Assembly: GCA_021186555.1 (NCBI GenBank)
Contig: JAJKFL010000012.1
Location: forward strand, 25,678,210-25,742,209
Source of the DNA: Reticulitermes speratus
Lineage: Eukaryota > Arthropoda > Insecta > Blattodea > Rhinotermitidae
Direction of reading: 5' to 3'
Length of the DNA stretch: 64,000 nt
Of this stretch, positions 33,075 through 44,193 are shown in pieces (within the stretch, counting starts at the first letter, position 1; each line of letters opens with the position of its first letter). The notes under the pieces are model-generated. The model was not told the DNA's origin. It did not search any database and saw only the letters and a list, made by a program, of their open reading frames with translations. The translations under genes were made by a program, and so were the position numbers.

Positions 33075-33904
33075 TAACTGACTGAGAATTAAATTCATTT
33101 CGTGCTGAATTATTTTTGTGAAACAGGGGACCGAAATTCAGCAGTGTGGCACTTGTGGCTCAATTCCTTTGTAACGTTGCTCCTGTAACTTTATAATTAT
33201 GGAATGTAAACTGGAAACAAACGCGAACATAGCCGCAATTGAGTGAACTGTGGCATGTAACAACCATATAGTAGCTTTAAAGGGATAACTAGCAGTGTTA
33301 ACTAACTCTGTTTTGTTACAACGCGACAGTTGCAATTTCACCCCTGGTCTCCCAGTCTGTTTCTACCCTTTATTACGTACCTGTAACACTTAACTGAGAA
33401 AACAAACAAGTACCGTATTGCACAAACAGGTCGTTATGGTCATCAGTAGAAGCAGGTGTTATTGTCAAAACACGCCAACACTGTGCGACGAGAGAGATAG
33501 AAGGGTCGTCGCATTCGCTTCACTTGTTTTCATTAAATCATTCCCTGGATTTAACACCGACATAATTGAAGGCTTGCTTCGACAGTGGTGCAGGTGACTG
33601 AGCCTCTGTATTGCGTATGTATTGTCAGGATATGCAAAGCGTGTTCGCTGTCTTTGTGCGTGAGTTCATTACAAGCTGCCAGTAGCAGTGAAGTAATTGG
33701 TAAGTACAGTTGCTACTGAATTAAGGACAATTACAGATGTTGGAGGTGCATTAGAGGTTGATGGGCCTGAAAAGAACGGCTGAGAAATTTTGTGTAAATG
33801 TTTGTGTTTATGGCCGATTTATACGTTGTTTTAAGACGCTGCATCGCCTACAAATTGCAAGAGCAGCTGAGTCAAATTGATTTATTACTGTGATCTGTTC
33901 ATTT
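33075..33904. other. Unassigned sequence
   Basis: No recognised feature. Confidence 0.4.
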
Positions 33905-34495
33905 TTAGGCGTGTTCGTAAATTTGCGAGAAGTCCGTCTGTGTGTCCGCGTGGAAGAACTCGGTTGCAGCTGGGCGGATTTTCATCAATCTTGATATTTG
34001 AGTATTTTACAAAAAGAATACGTCGAGGAAATCAAATGTCATTAAAATCTGATAAGAATAACAGGCACTTTACATGAAGACCTATGTACGTTTATGATAA
34101 TATCTCGCTGAATTCTTCTTAGAATGAGAAATGTTTCATACAAAGGATGTAGAAAAAATCAGAACACACATTTTATGTTCAATAACGTTTTTCCGAAAGG
34201 CGTACCGTTTACGAGATGATGTGGAAAAATATAGTAGAGCCAGACAGGCCACAGATGACAATATAATACGGCGCATGCGCTTTGCGTGCCGCATAACTAA
34301 GGAAAGAATACAGACACATTCTTATTGTTTTAACAGCAGTACGAAATATTTCGTAGCTGGACAACAGTGCATTTTTGCCTTTCCATGGCAACAATGTACA
34401 CTTTTGTGTTGTTGACAGCTACTTCTACCTCAACAACAATAAAATGGAAGGTATTGTTGCGTTTTGATGGCAACAATGTTTAAGGGAACGTCCAA
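33905..34495 (+). mobile_element. Interspersed repeat family G, copy 3
   Basis: TTAGGCGTGTTCGTAAATTT start, then the family landmarks. The right part is expanded by an inserted segment before GGCAACAATGTTTAAGGGAA. Confidence 0.7.
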
Positions 34496-34499
34496 GGTG

Positions 34500-34825
34500 T
34501 AACGTACGTACATCGTCTATGTAGATTTCGTGGCAGTCGAATCAGTTGCATAGATTACATTGCGCTCAATAAGATAGGAAGCTACCCGTGACTAGTTTGT
34601 AGGCGAGGATTTGGAGGAGATTCTGTTGGACTCAACGGAGGTTTTGTTGCGGAATTCACCTATTGCAACTCGCGAAAACAAGCTGCTTAAATCATCATAG
34701 CAGGTCGCTTCAGATGCGACGCCCTGCCTTCTGAATACACGACTACATCGCAGTCGCCAAGAACCCCTCTTTGAATGAGGTGTGAAGTAAATGGGGCAGC
34801 CGCCCTTTTGAGCAACTAATATGTC
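34500..34825. other. Unassigned sequence
   Basis: A 78-codon minus-strand frame is unrecognised and probably incidental. Confidence 0.35.
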
Positions 34826-34827
34826 CA

Positions 34828-35110
34828 CAATTATCAGGAAATCACCCGCATTTTATGGGACCCGTATCTTTGTTACTGCAGTCACAGACACTCCACAAAT
34901 TGTCCCCATTCTCACCCAGAAGAAATTAATGAACGCCTGCCTCTTCCACTCTATTTCATTAAGAACCATTGTAATGTTATCTTTCCATCTACAGCTAGGT
35001 CTTTCAAAGGGTATATTTCTTTCAGATTTCACCAAAAGGACCTTTGAATGTATTTCTGTCCATCGCCACACGCACTGCCTGCCCCACTCACGTCTTCCTT
35101 CTTCATATGA
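34828..35110 (-). mobile_element. LINE-Q-related 3' end, diverged
   Basis: On the minus strand a frame reads RPSCRWKDNITMVLNEIEW and ends TAVTKIRVP. These correspond to the [23 protein letters not shown] and NAVMNLRVP segments of LINE-Q copies at 47 and 63 kb. The downstream CATTTTATGGGACCCG agrees with the shared 3' end. Either an old LINE-Q copy or a sister family. Confidence 0.65.
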
Positions 35111-35326
35111 CCGCCCTAGTAATATTCTGGCGAGCAGTAAAATCGCGAGTACTGTCTTTGTGCAGTTTTCTCCTTACACAGGGTAATTCGTCTTTCCTTT
35201 TTCACGTATTCTCCTCCGGACATTCTTCTTCGTACCCCACATTTATGTTTATGAACGAGGATGTGATTTTTATGGTAATATGTTTTACCGTCATCGTCAT
35301 CATCATCTATGTCGTCAGCAAGTAGT

Positions 35327-36290
35327 CTGTCTTACGACAGGTCCGTAGCCTCTTCTAAAGCGAGTTCTCCACAGAGTGCGATCTAGTGCTTCCGCTTTCA
35401 ATTTCCAGCATCCTCTGGTTACCTTAAGGTAATTCAGTAGCTGCTTACGCCTTCTCCCTCATCTTCCCGTCATTTCTATCCTCCCTTCTAACTTTCCTTC
35501 AATCACATGTTTCAGAAGGCAGTTCCTACGCAAGCTGTGACCAATCCAGTTAGCCTTTCTTCTTTTTATTGTATGTACGATATTCCTCTCCTCCTTCACT
35601 CTATGTAATACTTCTTCATTTCTCACACGATCGGTCCAACTGATCTTCTCCATCCTTCTCCAGCACCACATTTCAAAACTTTCCAGATACTTCTGATCCA
35701 CTTTCCCAAGTGTCCACGTTTCAGCACCACACAAAGCTATGCTCCAAATGTAGCACTTTGCTAGTTTCTTCCTTAAATTTAAGTCCAGTTTGCTGGTGAA
35801 AAGAGTCTTCTTCTTGTTCAATGCTGCTTTTGACATGGCAATTCTGGATTCAATTTCACGTGTACACCTTGCCTCATTTGTTATCACGCTACCCAAATAG
35901 TTGAAATATCCCACATATTTCAGTTGTTGATGATCTGTCATAATCTGTACTGAGGATGGTTGCCTTGAGATTCTCATTACCTTAGTTTTTCCCACATTCA
36001 TTTCCATTCCATAGCACCTTCCAATTTCAATTAGTCTATCAATCATGCCCTGTAGCACCTTTTCTTCCCTAGCCACTAGCACAAGGTCATCTGCATATTT
36101 CACAGTGCCAATTACTTGACCTCCTATTTTGAAGTCTCCAAACCCTTCAAGAGTTTCCTTGGTAAGGTACTCGCTGTATAAGTTGAACACAATCGGTGAC
36201 AAACAGTAACCTTGTCTAACTCCTCTTCCAATCTTCACACTTCTCGTCTCCCCTTGGTCCAGTCGTAAGTCGTATGTAAAGCAAATGGAA
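35327..36290 (-). mobile_element. LINE-P copy with reverse transcriptase domain
   Basis: The longest LINE-P piece in the window, truncated at its 5' side near 36290, where the frame still reads RLDQGETRSVKIGRGVRQG upstream of the first Met at 36238. It ends at 35327 with a single 39-bp tail unit. A CGA-to-TGA change, likely at a methylated CpG, stops the main frame early at MTGR. Other copies read on through GRRRK. Confidence 0.9.
35459..36238 (-). pseudogene. LINE-P reverse transcriptase, C-terminal half
   Basis: Non-LTR retrotransposon RT that would copy element RNA at a nicked target. GVRQGYCLSPIVFNLYSEYL (RT motif 4-type block) lies at residues 7-26, and KYADDLVLVA, with the catalytic YADD, near residues 48-57. 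A GxKTKVM block and FNYLGSVIT follow, then the thumb/C-terminal region CGAETWTLGKVDQKYLESFE, MWCWRRMEKISW and RRKANWIGHSLRRN. 259 codons of an expected ~900 or more. The endonuclease and the first RT motifs are absent. Ends at a premature TGA. The lineage (RTE-, Jockey- or CR1-like) cannot be fixed from this piece alone. Confidence 0.9.
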
Positions 36291-36294
36291 ATAT

Positions 36295-37618
36295 TTGAAT
36301 GTGTCCGACTTATTGTTATTTGCGTTCTCAGATATTAGTACTTTGTGGTAAGGAATGAAATAATGATTATTCGGTAGTTGTGCGAAAATTTGTTATCGCT
36401 TTACGTCACGGTCAAATTTCGTTACGGGCAATATGCAGTCAGGAAACACGTAGGACGTGATCATCATTTTACAGGGTGTTTCTTATGTTTCATGCATTTG
36501 TTACAAGTCATTCCCGCTCGCACGAATAGTTCTTATCATAGAGAGGGTAGACAAACGAACATTTTGTACGGCAAATCAGTATTTTCCATTCCCGCGATTT
36601 TGTGATTTTTAAATGCGATCCCGAACGGCCACAAGGTGACAAAATTACTGCAAGTCAAAATTTTTACCTCAAGTCACATAAAAGCGAAAAATCATACTCT
36701 GTTACATAAGCTGTAAAAGGTACCGAAGCAATTGTCAACAGAAAGGCTGCATGGTCTGAGAAAGAACAATGCGAACACATTTTTTCCTTCATCTTCTTTT
36801 ACTTTGGTTTAAATTATTTGGGGCACTGACTTTCTTTAAAAAAAATCCAGGATTAGCGAGCTCGCTTCCAGATGAAAAGCCAAACGGATGGTTCGCACGT
36901 GAAGTTTCGTATTATCGAAATTTCGCAGTGCGAATGTTCCTAAAGCTAGGACTGAGTGTCTGGAAATACTGAAACCGATTTACTGTAGCGAGTGATACAC
37001 GTGCCCTTTGTCAGTGTGTGGGATGACATACGATAAACACTATCTATGTTATTTCTTGCACATATCTCCGTGTAACTCATAAAGAGACTTATGAAGCACA
37101 GACCTTAGGCGTCTGCCAGATTGGACAGCCCTGCCACACAGACACTTTCTTCAAACCAACACCTCTTCGCCACCAATCTGTTTCTCGCTGGATTATCTAA
37201 CCTGATGGAGACTTGCACACTTCTGTAACGTGATATAACTGAAATCCGAAAATATATCCAGTCCAATATCCGTTAAGTTCCAGTTCAGGTAACTTCTGTG
37301 AACTCCAAGTTTTATGAATGTTCAAGTGGCCTATGAAAAGTGTTTGTTCCAGGAACAGTATGCATAACAAGTAATAGAGCCCCTAGGGAAAGGACTTAAT
37401 TATGTCACCAATAACATTTAACATTGTAACAAATTTCTATTTTACATTTCTCTTCGTATTATAGTCGAAATATTGAAAATATTTGATGTTTAATAACCGA
37501 CTAAATGCACATTCAATTCAAGAAAATTGAAAATATTCTTGGTAAAATTTAAGCCCCCCCCCCCGACAGTGTTTAATAAAGAATTCTTAATTAGGTGCTA
37601 ATGTATGAAACTGATTAT
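36295..37618. other. Unassigned sequence
   Basis: ACAGGGTGTTTCTTATG near 36473 may be a transposon end without a visible partner; a run of about 13 C sits at 37553-37565. No gene recognised. Confidence 0.4.
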
Positions 37619-37622
37619 ATAC

Positions 37623-38218
37623 AGGGTGGCGCGGAGCCGACTGACACATTTCAAAGGGTCATAGATAATGGAATAGTAACAGGAAAAACAAAACGAAACC
37701 GTCGATAAATACACTGAACTATGCCATTTATTACTCAAAGATTACAAGCTGATTTTTTGAAAATTACATCAGAAAGATGGCCTCCGTTTAAATCAATGCA
37801 TTCTTGTAAGCGTTTCCGGAAGTTGCCGTACACGCGCCGCCGTAGGTCCTCATCAATAGCCGCAACCTCGTCAACAATGGCTTGTTTGAGTTCTTGAATA
37901 GTCATGATGCGCCTCCGGAACACACGGTCTTTCAAGAATCCCCACAGGAAAAAATCGGGGACAGCAAGATCGGGTGACCGAGCAGGCCAAGCGATGTCCC
38001 CGAAACGAGAGATAACAGTTCCGAACATTCCACGAACAACGTCCATACTGTTCCGTGCAGTGTGGGCTGTTGCTCCAGCCCGCTGAAAATGAAGGGCTTT
38101 GGGGTCAATGCCAAGCCCTTGAAGGCGAGGTGCAACGAAGTCTTCCAACATAGTCACATAACGTTCTGAAGTAACAGTCACGGCTGCTTCATTGTCAGTT
38201 TCAAATTTGAAATGTGTC
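37623..38218 (-). mobile_element. Mariner-type transposon remnant
   Basis: The left end ACAGGGTGGCGCGGAGCCG with CTGACACATTTCAAA is partly matched by the reverse complement TTTGAAATGTGTCAG at the right (about 38202-38220). It encloses the transposase fragment 37735-38181. The right terminus is shortened, so the element cannot be excised in its present form. Confidence 0.7.
37735..38181 (-). pseudogene. Mariner-type transposase, C-terminal ~150 residues, catalytic Asp lost
   Basis: TVTSERYVTMLEDFVAPRL starts the open segment; the homologous frame also continues a little upstream of this Met. FQRAGATAHTARNSM replaces the usual FQQDGATAHTARNSM, so the second catalytic Asp is Ala (GCT). The third acidic block SPDLAVPDFFLWGFLKDRVF is intact. 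Open for 148 codons with no stop, which suggests a fairly young copy, yet catalytically dead. The N-terminal half is absent. Confidence 0.88.
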
Positions 38219-38238
38219 AGTATAGGATAGGATTAATA

Positions 38239-38316
38239 CAGGGTATACACAAAAGAATGGTGCGGTTTCAATACTAAATACATAGTAAACCGCACCATTC
38301 TTTTGTGTATACCCTG
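38239..38316. mobile_element. 78-bp perfect hairpin MITE
   Basis: Arms of about 30 bp beginning CAGGGTATACACAAAAGAAT are perfect inverted copies around an ~18-base loop. TA lies on both sides (38237-38238 and 38317-38318), as expected for a Tc1/mariner-mobilised miniature element. It sits just beyond the decayed right end of the mariner at 37623-38218. Confidence 0.9.
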
Positions 38317-38321
38317 TATTT

Positions 38322-38640
38322 GCAGAAGAAGCACTCCACTTTAAAATAGCACAGATATAGCGACACGTTCTGTCTGCAGGTCTCAAAGACGTACAGATGT
38401 AGGAGTGATGAAAACCTGTGTTTAAGATCTACTGGAACTTATTAAGTGGATAATTATTTGTCTCAATCTGATTCATAAATTCAAATTGAAAAACGCATAT
38501 TTCAACATTAGTGTACGTGAGGATGTGTTTTTAGTGTTTATTTGTGTTTAGCTGCATCAGCATATATTTATTTGTTGTACTTTTGCTTTTATTGTATGAA
38601 AATGTGTAACAGTCTTGTGGACCTTCTTGTAGCACTTGGG
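38322..38640. other. Unassigned sequence
   Basis: No recognised feature. Confidence 0.4.
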
Positions 38641-38646
38641 GAGGCC

Positions 38647-38656
38647 GAAACATGTA
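38647..38656 (+). other. Hammerhead-like 3' half (copy h)
   Basis: GAAACATGTA preceded by GGCC, but no CTGANGA upstream: ACCTTCTTG occupies that place. Probably a decayed copy. Confidence 0.3.
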
Positions 38657-39128
38657 GGACGGGTTAATTAATGTTTTGTGTTCCACAAATGTCTAACTTG
38701 GTGGTGGTATTGTTCGATAGAAGTGGAGTATGCGGTAACAATATATTACCAATGTATGTAACGAAGTTACCTATAAAATACTCATACCGATACAGTTTTG
38801 GAAAATTTAATAAAATTCAAAATTAGTTGCGTAGGTTTGTCCTCTGTGTACATACGTAGACCACAAGTAGCTGCCCCATGGCAGGTCTGTTCTTTATACT
38901 GCTGTTCTGTCCATAATGGAAAGCCCGACGTTTCATTCTTAGTATGTACAGTATTACCATTTACTGAAGTTTACCATTTGTTACCAAAGGATTGCTGAGA
39001 ACATGAGACGTAAGTGACATACAGGCTCTGCATGCAGACATCCACTGTGATGATTCACGTATTGTGTGATGTTACGGTGTCTTGATTGATGAACAGTTCC
39101 CGACTTTGCGAGGACAAGGCGTTGTTTC

Positions 39129-39136
39129 GAAACGTC
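39129..39136 (+). other. Decayed class-2 hammerhead-like motif
   Basis: GAAACGTC followed by GGTAAC, preceded by GCGAGGACAAGG...GTTGTTTC. Flank AATCGACACGGAG resembles 21150 and 41610. Too decayed to fold with confidence. Confidence 0.3.
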
Positions 39137-39243
39137 GGTAACTATACACCAATCGACACGGAGCTTGAGTTTATTTCTAGAATATAATATATCGGATATA
39201 AAGTCGTTTTGAGTAATTACTTTGACTTTTGTCAACTCCGACA

Positions 39244-39645
39244 AGAAATGGTGTCTGTAAGTGATCATGCAATACATTATGTGTCAGTAAGTTATCGTCT
39301 ATGAAATAATATGTCAGTAAGTGATCATATGAAATCGTGTGTCAGTACGCGATCATATATGAAATGGTGTGTCAATAAGGGATCATGTATGGAATGGTGT
39401 CAGTAAGTGATCATATAAAATGATGTGTCAGTAAGTGATCATATGAAACGATGTGTCAGTAAGTGATCATATGAGATGATGTGTCAGTAAGTGGTCATAT
39501 GAGATGATGTGTCAGTAAGTGATTATATGAGATGACGTGTCAGTAAGTGATCTTGTGAAACGATGTGTCAATGAGTGATCATATTGAATGATGTCAGTCA
39601 GTGATCACATATGAAATGATGTGTCAGTAAGTGATCATATATTCT
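39244..39645 (+). repeat. Degenerate ~28-bp tandem repeat, about 14 units
   Basis: Units of the form GATGTGTCAGTAAGTGATCA + TATGAAAC, with many substitutions and small indels. Each retains the TGATCA palindrome in most cases. More diverged than the other satellites here, hence older. Confidence 0.88.
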
Positions 39646-39659
39646 GAGTCTGCCAGATT

Positions 39660-40822
39660 ATTTAATAAACTGGCCTTGCAGTAGCCCACATAGCTGCTGT
39701 AGTGCTAGACGTTAAAGGGGCTTCTTGCAAAGAAGACACCCATAACAAAATAAGGATTCCAAATTATAGCTGTCCCCTTGTCATCGCCGCTCTGTACGAT
39801 GCATGAAGATATGAATATTAAACCAGAGACTGTCTAGAAATCGACATGAGTGGTCACATGTTCTGGCCACCTTCACCTCTGAAGTCACTGGCAAGTAGTC
39901 ATTCTGGACGTGCTGCAGAATTATTTCACCCACCCTGTAGGTACGTAAGTCTTGTCCTCCACACCAGCATCAGTATACTGATAAAGTATTGCATAACAGC
40001 AACAACAATAATAATAATAATAATAATAATAATATCGTGTACACAAGGAGAAAATGTTTGCGTATCTTCAGTCTCTTTGCCCAGTCTGCTGGATAAATCA
40101 CTGAAGTGTGCGATTTCCTTTGCAATATAACGCTGTGCGAAGTGAGCGTCAAATTAATTGGATTTCAAGCAATGCCTGTGTAGGGCGGTATTATTTACGC
40201 AGTTAGAGGGGTGCCTGGTAAGCGAGCTGCTGTGTTTCGTCTGTTAAGACCTTAGTTTTAACAACATTTAATTGACAGCTGGAACACTGGTGTAAAGACC
40301 GTCGGGCTGCCGGACAACAAATACACTATATTTTCACTGAACATATATTCGAACGCGAAAGTGTTTTAACATTCTACGCATTCCTAGTATGACAGGCTTT
40401 ATGTATACATTTTAGCTCCTTTTGTGTCCCGTCCAATCTGACTAAAAATTTCCTAGTTTCACACTCTGTTAAGCACTAAAAAAATGTCAGCTTTCGAACA
40501 CGTGAACATGACGCGCGCATTACATTAGAATTTAAATTTAGGATATCTGTGGTAATCCCAGGCTTCACATAAATTTGTACCTTGGTGCCTTCATGGAAAT
40601 TCACAAATTCTGTGATGACTTCGGCAGCTAATGCTGCATACACAAAGCGATCCTCAAATGTACGTCCAAACAATATTACGTGTTATTCCCACGAAGTCAA
40701 GACAAGAAATTATTAACAATGTTTTTCTATAGGCACTATATTTCAGCTATTTACCAGTTATGAAATATTTGGTCGTATGTCTTCCAATATCAGCGAAGAC
40801 TCCTGTAACCCAATAATACGTA
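39660..40822. other. Unassigned sequence with an (AAT)n microsatellite
   Basis: (AAT)n at about 40007-40034. Otherwise nothing recognised; 60-94 codon frames are incidental. Confidence 0.45.
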
Positions 40823-40825
40823 ATG

Positions 40826-41288
40826 TGGGTGGGCCGGGATAGCTCAGTCGGTATAGCGACTCGCTACGGGCTGGAGAGTCCGGGGATCGGCCGATCCCAG
40901 TGGCCGTGCGGTCTAAGGCGTGGGTCTTCGGCCGCTCGCTTACTGGGATTGTGGGTTCGAATCCCACCGGGGGCATGGATGTTTGTGTTGTGTTTGTTGT
41001 ACGGACGGTAGCATGGAACGTAAAGTGACATGAAGGACGAAAGGATTTAAACAGTACAAAAATGGATCAAAGGGAAAAAACCCCCGTGAGGGCGAGATTT
41101 TCGGCACCCGTACAGAACGTCCCTGGGGCTCACCCAGCCTCCTGTTCAATGGGTGCCGGGTCATTCCCGGGGGTAAAGCGGCCGGGGCTTGGTATTGACC
41201 ACCAACTTTCCTCTATCGCCGAGGTTAAAGAAAGAATAGAGCTATACATCTCCTCACCCTTTGTGCCTTCATGGCATGTTACAATGTG
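40826..41288 (+). mobile_element. SINE-C interrupted by a SINE-D
   Basis: Head GGGCCGGGATAGCTCAGTCG with TAGCGACTCGCTACGGGCTG up to GGGGATCG (40888). The SINE-C body resumes near 41088 with GGCGAGATTTTCGGCACCCG and runs to the GCCTTCATGGCATGTT end. The inserted ~190 bp is listed separately. The TSD of the inner insertion is not clear. Confidence 0.82.
40889..41080 (+). mobile_element. SINE-D nested in SINE-C
   Basis: GGCCGATCCCAGTGGCCGTG, CGGTCTAAGGCGTGGGTCTT, B box GGGTTCGAATCCC, GGGGGCATGG, then a divergent or truncated body. The right boundary is approximate. Confidence 0.7.
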
Positions 41289-41552
41289 AACTTTTAATGC
41301 GTGATGTAGTGTAGACGAAGGCGTTAAAATTGCTGTGTCCCATATTACTACCCACACGGTAGTACTGCTCTTAACCAGAACTGGAGTACATGTTAGATGT
41401 TACGATAGTGCAAGATTTGAGGTTTCACAGCTGTGTTGTTGAAGGTTGAGGTCTTCTGGTATGTGCCGCCCTCTTGTTGCTTGTCGTCATCACTTATACC
41501 TATATAAAACACACTGAATTTGCGCACGGCTGTTCTTTTCGACTGCTTGATC

Positions 41553-41588
41553 CCGAAGATAAAAGCATTACGATTCTTTCGAAACGTC
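41553..41588 (+). other. Decayed class-2 hammerhead-like motif
   Basis: CCGAAGA, T, an A/T-rich hairpin candidate (AAAAG...CTTTC), GAAACGTC. Flank CATCGACACGGCG as at 21153. Confidence 0.3.
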
Positions 41589-41864
41589 AGGAGGCATCAC
41601 CCATCGACACGGCGTCACATCACAGAAGACGTGAATCTTATTATTTTAGGGGGGGGAGGTTTTTTGAAGGGACTGGTAAGCAGTCAAGTTAAGTTGTCAC
41701 AGCGTGTCACATCTCTGCATTTAATTTGCGTAAACATATTTGTTCATGATCCTATAGGTAAAGGTTTTTGTGTTGTCCAATCCGTGCATTTTAGATCAAT
41801 GTATTCAATTCATTGTACAAAGTAAATGAACATTATTTGTTACGTATGACTGTTAAACACGTAC

Positions 41865-41904
41865 CTCCGACATGTTTCGGTACAAGCATACCAACGTCAG
41901 GGAG
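41865..41904 (-). ncRNA. Hammerhead-ribozyme-like motif (copy i)
   Basis: Minus: CTGACGT (A9 changed to T), extra T, GGTA paired with TACC, GAAACATGTC with the preferred GTC triplet. Stem I is CTCC paired with GGAG (plus-strand 41901-41904 with 41865-41868). Confidence 0.55.
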
Positions 41905-41990
41905 CACAATATGCCAGGCATATTGTGCTCCCTGAAGATGTTACGTCGGTAAACAATGACCACACGACGGCGCGTAATATCCCAGAAGAG
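41865..41990. mobile_element. Inverted pair with hammerhead-like motif i
   Basis: GGGAGCACAATATGCC and GGCATATTGTGCTCCC form a perfect small palindrome. The left arm continues into a nearly complete minus-strand motif. The right arm (CTGAAGATG...TTACGTCGGTAAAC) has lost stem II and GAAAC, then carries the class-2 flank CACACGACGG. Confidence 0.6.
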
Positions 41991-41994
41991 CGCA

Positions 41995-42420
41995 GATCTC
42001 ATGTGATAATCCAATGGAGATAGGTCAGGACTATATGGGGGTGTGGGAGAAGTTCGAATTTGAGCTGTTTGGTTGCTTCAGCGGTAGCTGCCGCGGAATG
42101 CGGTAGTGACTTATCGTAGAACAAAAGTTCCCCCTTGGACAGCAAACCTATGCACTTGTTGCGAATCACGCTAACATTCTGCTATACATTTCACATGTTT
42201 TAACGCCTTCTGACCAAAAAAAGACGGACTACAGCTCGCTGTTCTACAGCAGTGCATTTCGAAAGCTGTGTCACCATCTTTAAAGAAGATTTGTGAACAA
42301 GCACAACACTGACTAAACCTGACACTGACTGCCGAAACAACGCCTACTATGCAGTTATTTAGACAACCGCCAGGTTTCGCAGTGAATCGATTGCAGCCCC
42401 TCAACAGGCAAATTCACTTT
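41995..42420 (-). pseudogene. Possible old mariner transposase fragment
   Basis: One minus-strand frame around 42010-42140 reads LLFYDKSLPHSAAATAEATK then QLKFELLPHP. It resembles the block HDNARPH...FELLPHPPYSPDL of SETMAR-type mariner transposases. The flanking sequence has stops and frameshifts. Weak call. Confidence 0.42.
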
Positions 42421-42424
42421 TTGA

Positions 42425-43632
42425 TTCATCTTCGTATAATTAAACACTTCTGCCACAAAATCAAGTAAGTTTTGTAGATGGCCAAACGGTCCTACAAATT
42501 TGGTTTCAAACATTCATGTTCATAATTACAAGATAACTGATTTTAACGTTTGTGTGGAATTTGTGTGGTATTTGGGTTACGTATCAATGGAAGGTACGCA
42601 CAAAGCACCCCAATGAGCTTTTGTGACTTTTTCTGTTTCGGTTTTATAGTTTTCCAGTATATGAGCGTTCGTGTCTGTAAAGAATAATGGTATAATGATT
42701 TATAGGAAGATTATGCTTTTCGTTAACCTTTATTTTGTTATCCGCAGTTCATGAATCAAGGGTCAGATAGTTCGATTACAGCAAGCTTGTTTGTGTAAGG
42801 GCCTCATCAGTGGCGCGCGCACACACAAACACACACGCACACGCACACCAGGAACTTTGAAGGCTGATTGACGCAGTTCCATTCACCGATTTATATCGTT
42901 ATCCATTTCCGTTGCAGCCAATGGCACGTATGTAATTCCGGCCAGCGTTAGTTTAGTTAACACAATGCATGGAACGATCGATTTAAACGTGTTAACAGCC
43001 TTGTAATTATCATGTAACTCACTATAGGTGATTCTGCTGGCTGTTGTAGACTAACTTACACATCGGGAGATAAAGTGACCTGTGCTGGATTACGCATGTC
43101 GTGAAACATATCTTAAGTACTTAGGATCACGTGATGCTAAGTCTGCTTGGCGAATTCGGCTTCGACACTTTCCAGTGAATCCGGATCTCCAGTTATAACG
43201 TATAGACAGACGGACAGAGAGACATAAGGAAACACATAGGCGTGCTAGTGCAAATTTCCACTGTAAATGCACCAAAAATGACTTATTGAGCCCGTATAAT
43301 TATGTTATATTTCAGCTAAAAGTTTTTATTATATTATATATAAAGCACGTCAATGTGAGAATTTTTTTTTCCAAAGTCCAATATATTTTTCACCTCGATA
43401 AAACAATCTCTAGTTTCATAGAAACCTGTTTTATATGCAATAACGCCTGCTGTGGAAGCCTGGATGTTTATAAGAATATATCTGAGTTGCTACGTGTATT
43501 GCTTCGTAAGTGTAGCAGTAAATGCTTTGAAATTCGTGTTCCACAAAATGTGAGTAATTTATGTGCTATCTGAGTGACATCTCATGTGTTCTACTACGCT
43601 GTGTTCGCACAGTTGTGACAACTAACCGATAG
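42425..43632. other. Unassigned sequence with an impure (CA)n
   Basis: GCACACACA-type repeat at about 42819-42849. No gene recognised; a 95-codon frame at 43286-43573 is not recognisable. Confidence 0.4.
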
Positions 43633-43634
43633 TA

Positions 43635-44184
43635 CGAGGGTTGCCCAAAATATTTTGCGACATTATCTACACTTCAGTGAAAATCAGCAGGAGGTTTCTG
43701 CAACGCTTTACTGTGCTTTATTTTGAAAATCCCGCTCGCTACTGCAGCGCCGCGGAACAATACGTTTTCTCGCGCATGCGCAGGGGGTCGTCAAACTGGC
43801 GTGGTATGGTGATGTGCGTTTTAAATGGAAACTCGGTTGGACTGTTCTTCCCCCACCAACCACACAGCCCAGCTATTGCTCCCTCAGATTTCCACCTCTT
43901 TGGAGCCCTCAAAGGTGCCTTCCGTGGGAGACGGTTTGGGGGTGATGACGAGGTTATTGGAGAGGTGAAGAAGTGACTGCGAGTGCATAATTCAAACTGG
44001 CACAAGAAGGGAATAGATCCTCTTTTTTTTATCGCTGGCTCAAGGCTATTGAATTTGGAGATTTGTGCAGAAAAATGAGGTGTTTAATACATACATCTGT
44101 TTATCTTATGATTATGTTAAAAGTATTATGTAATAAAGTACTAGCAATAAAAAATTGTGTTGCAGAATTTTTGGGCACTTTTCG
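43635..44184 (+). mobile_element. Internally deleted mariner with TA target duplication
   Basis: CGAGGGTTGCCCAAAATATT at the left is imperfectly mirrored by the complement of the right end (CGAAAAGTGCCCAAAAATTC). TA flanks both (43633-43634 and 44185-44186). 550 bp long, against about 1.3 kb for a complete mariner. Confidence 0.83.
43800..44078 (+). pseudogene. Mariner transposase C-terminal relic, catalytic Asp replaced
   Basis: One frame reads HQPHSPAIAPSDFHLFGALK, where HPPYSPDLAPSDFHLFG-type sequence is expected, so the third catalytic Asp is Ala. It continues FGGDDEVIGEVKK, a stop at 43974-43976, LRVHNSNWHKKGID and a final EICAEK before TGA at 44078. The N-terminal and first catalytic regions are missing. 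Dead copy. Confidence 0.8.
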
Positions 44185-44193
44185 TAGAAATTA

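Noticed and set aside
41995..42420. Second intact transposase gene
   Set aside because: Only a short block resembles mariner, and stops and frame changes lie on both sides; kept as a low-confidence relic only.
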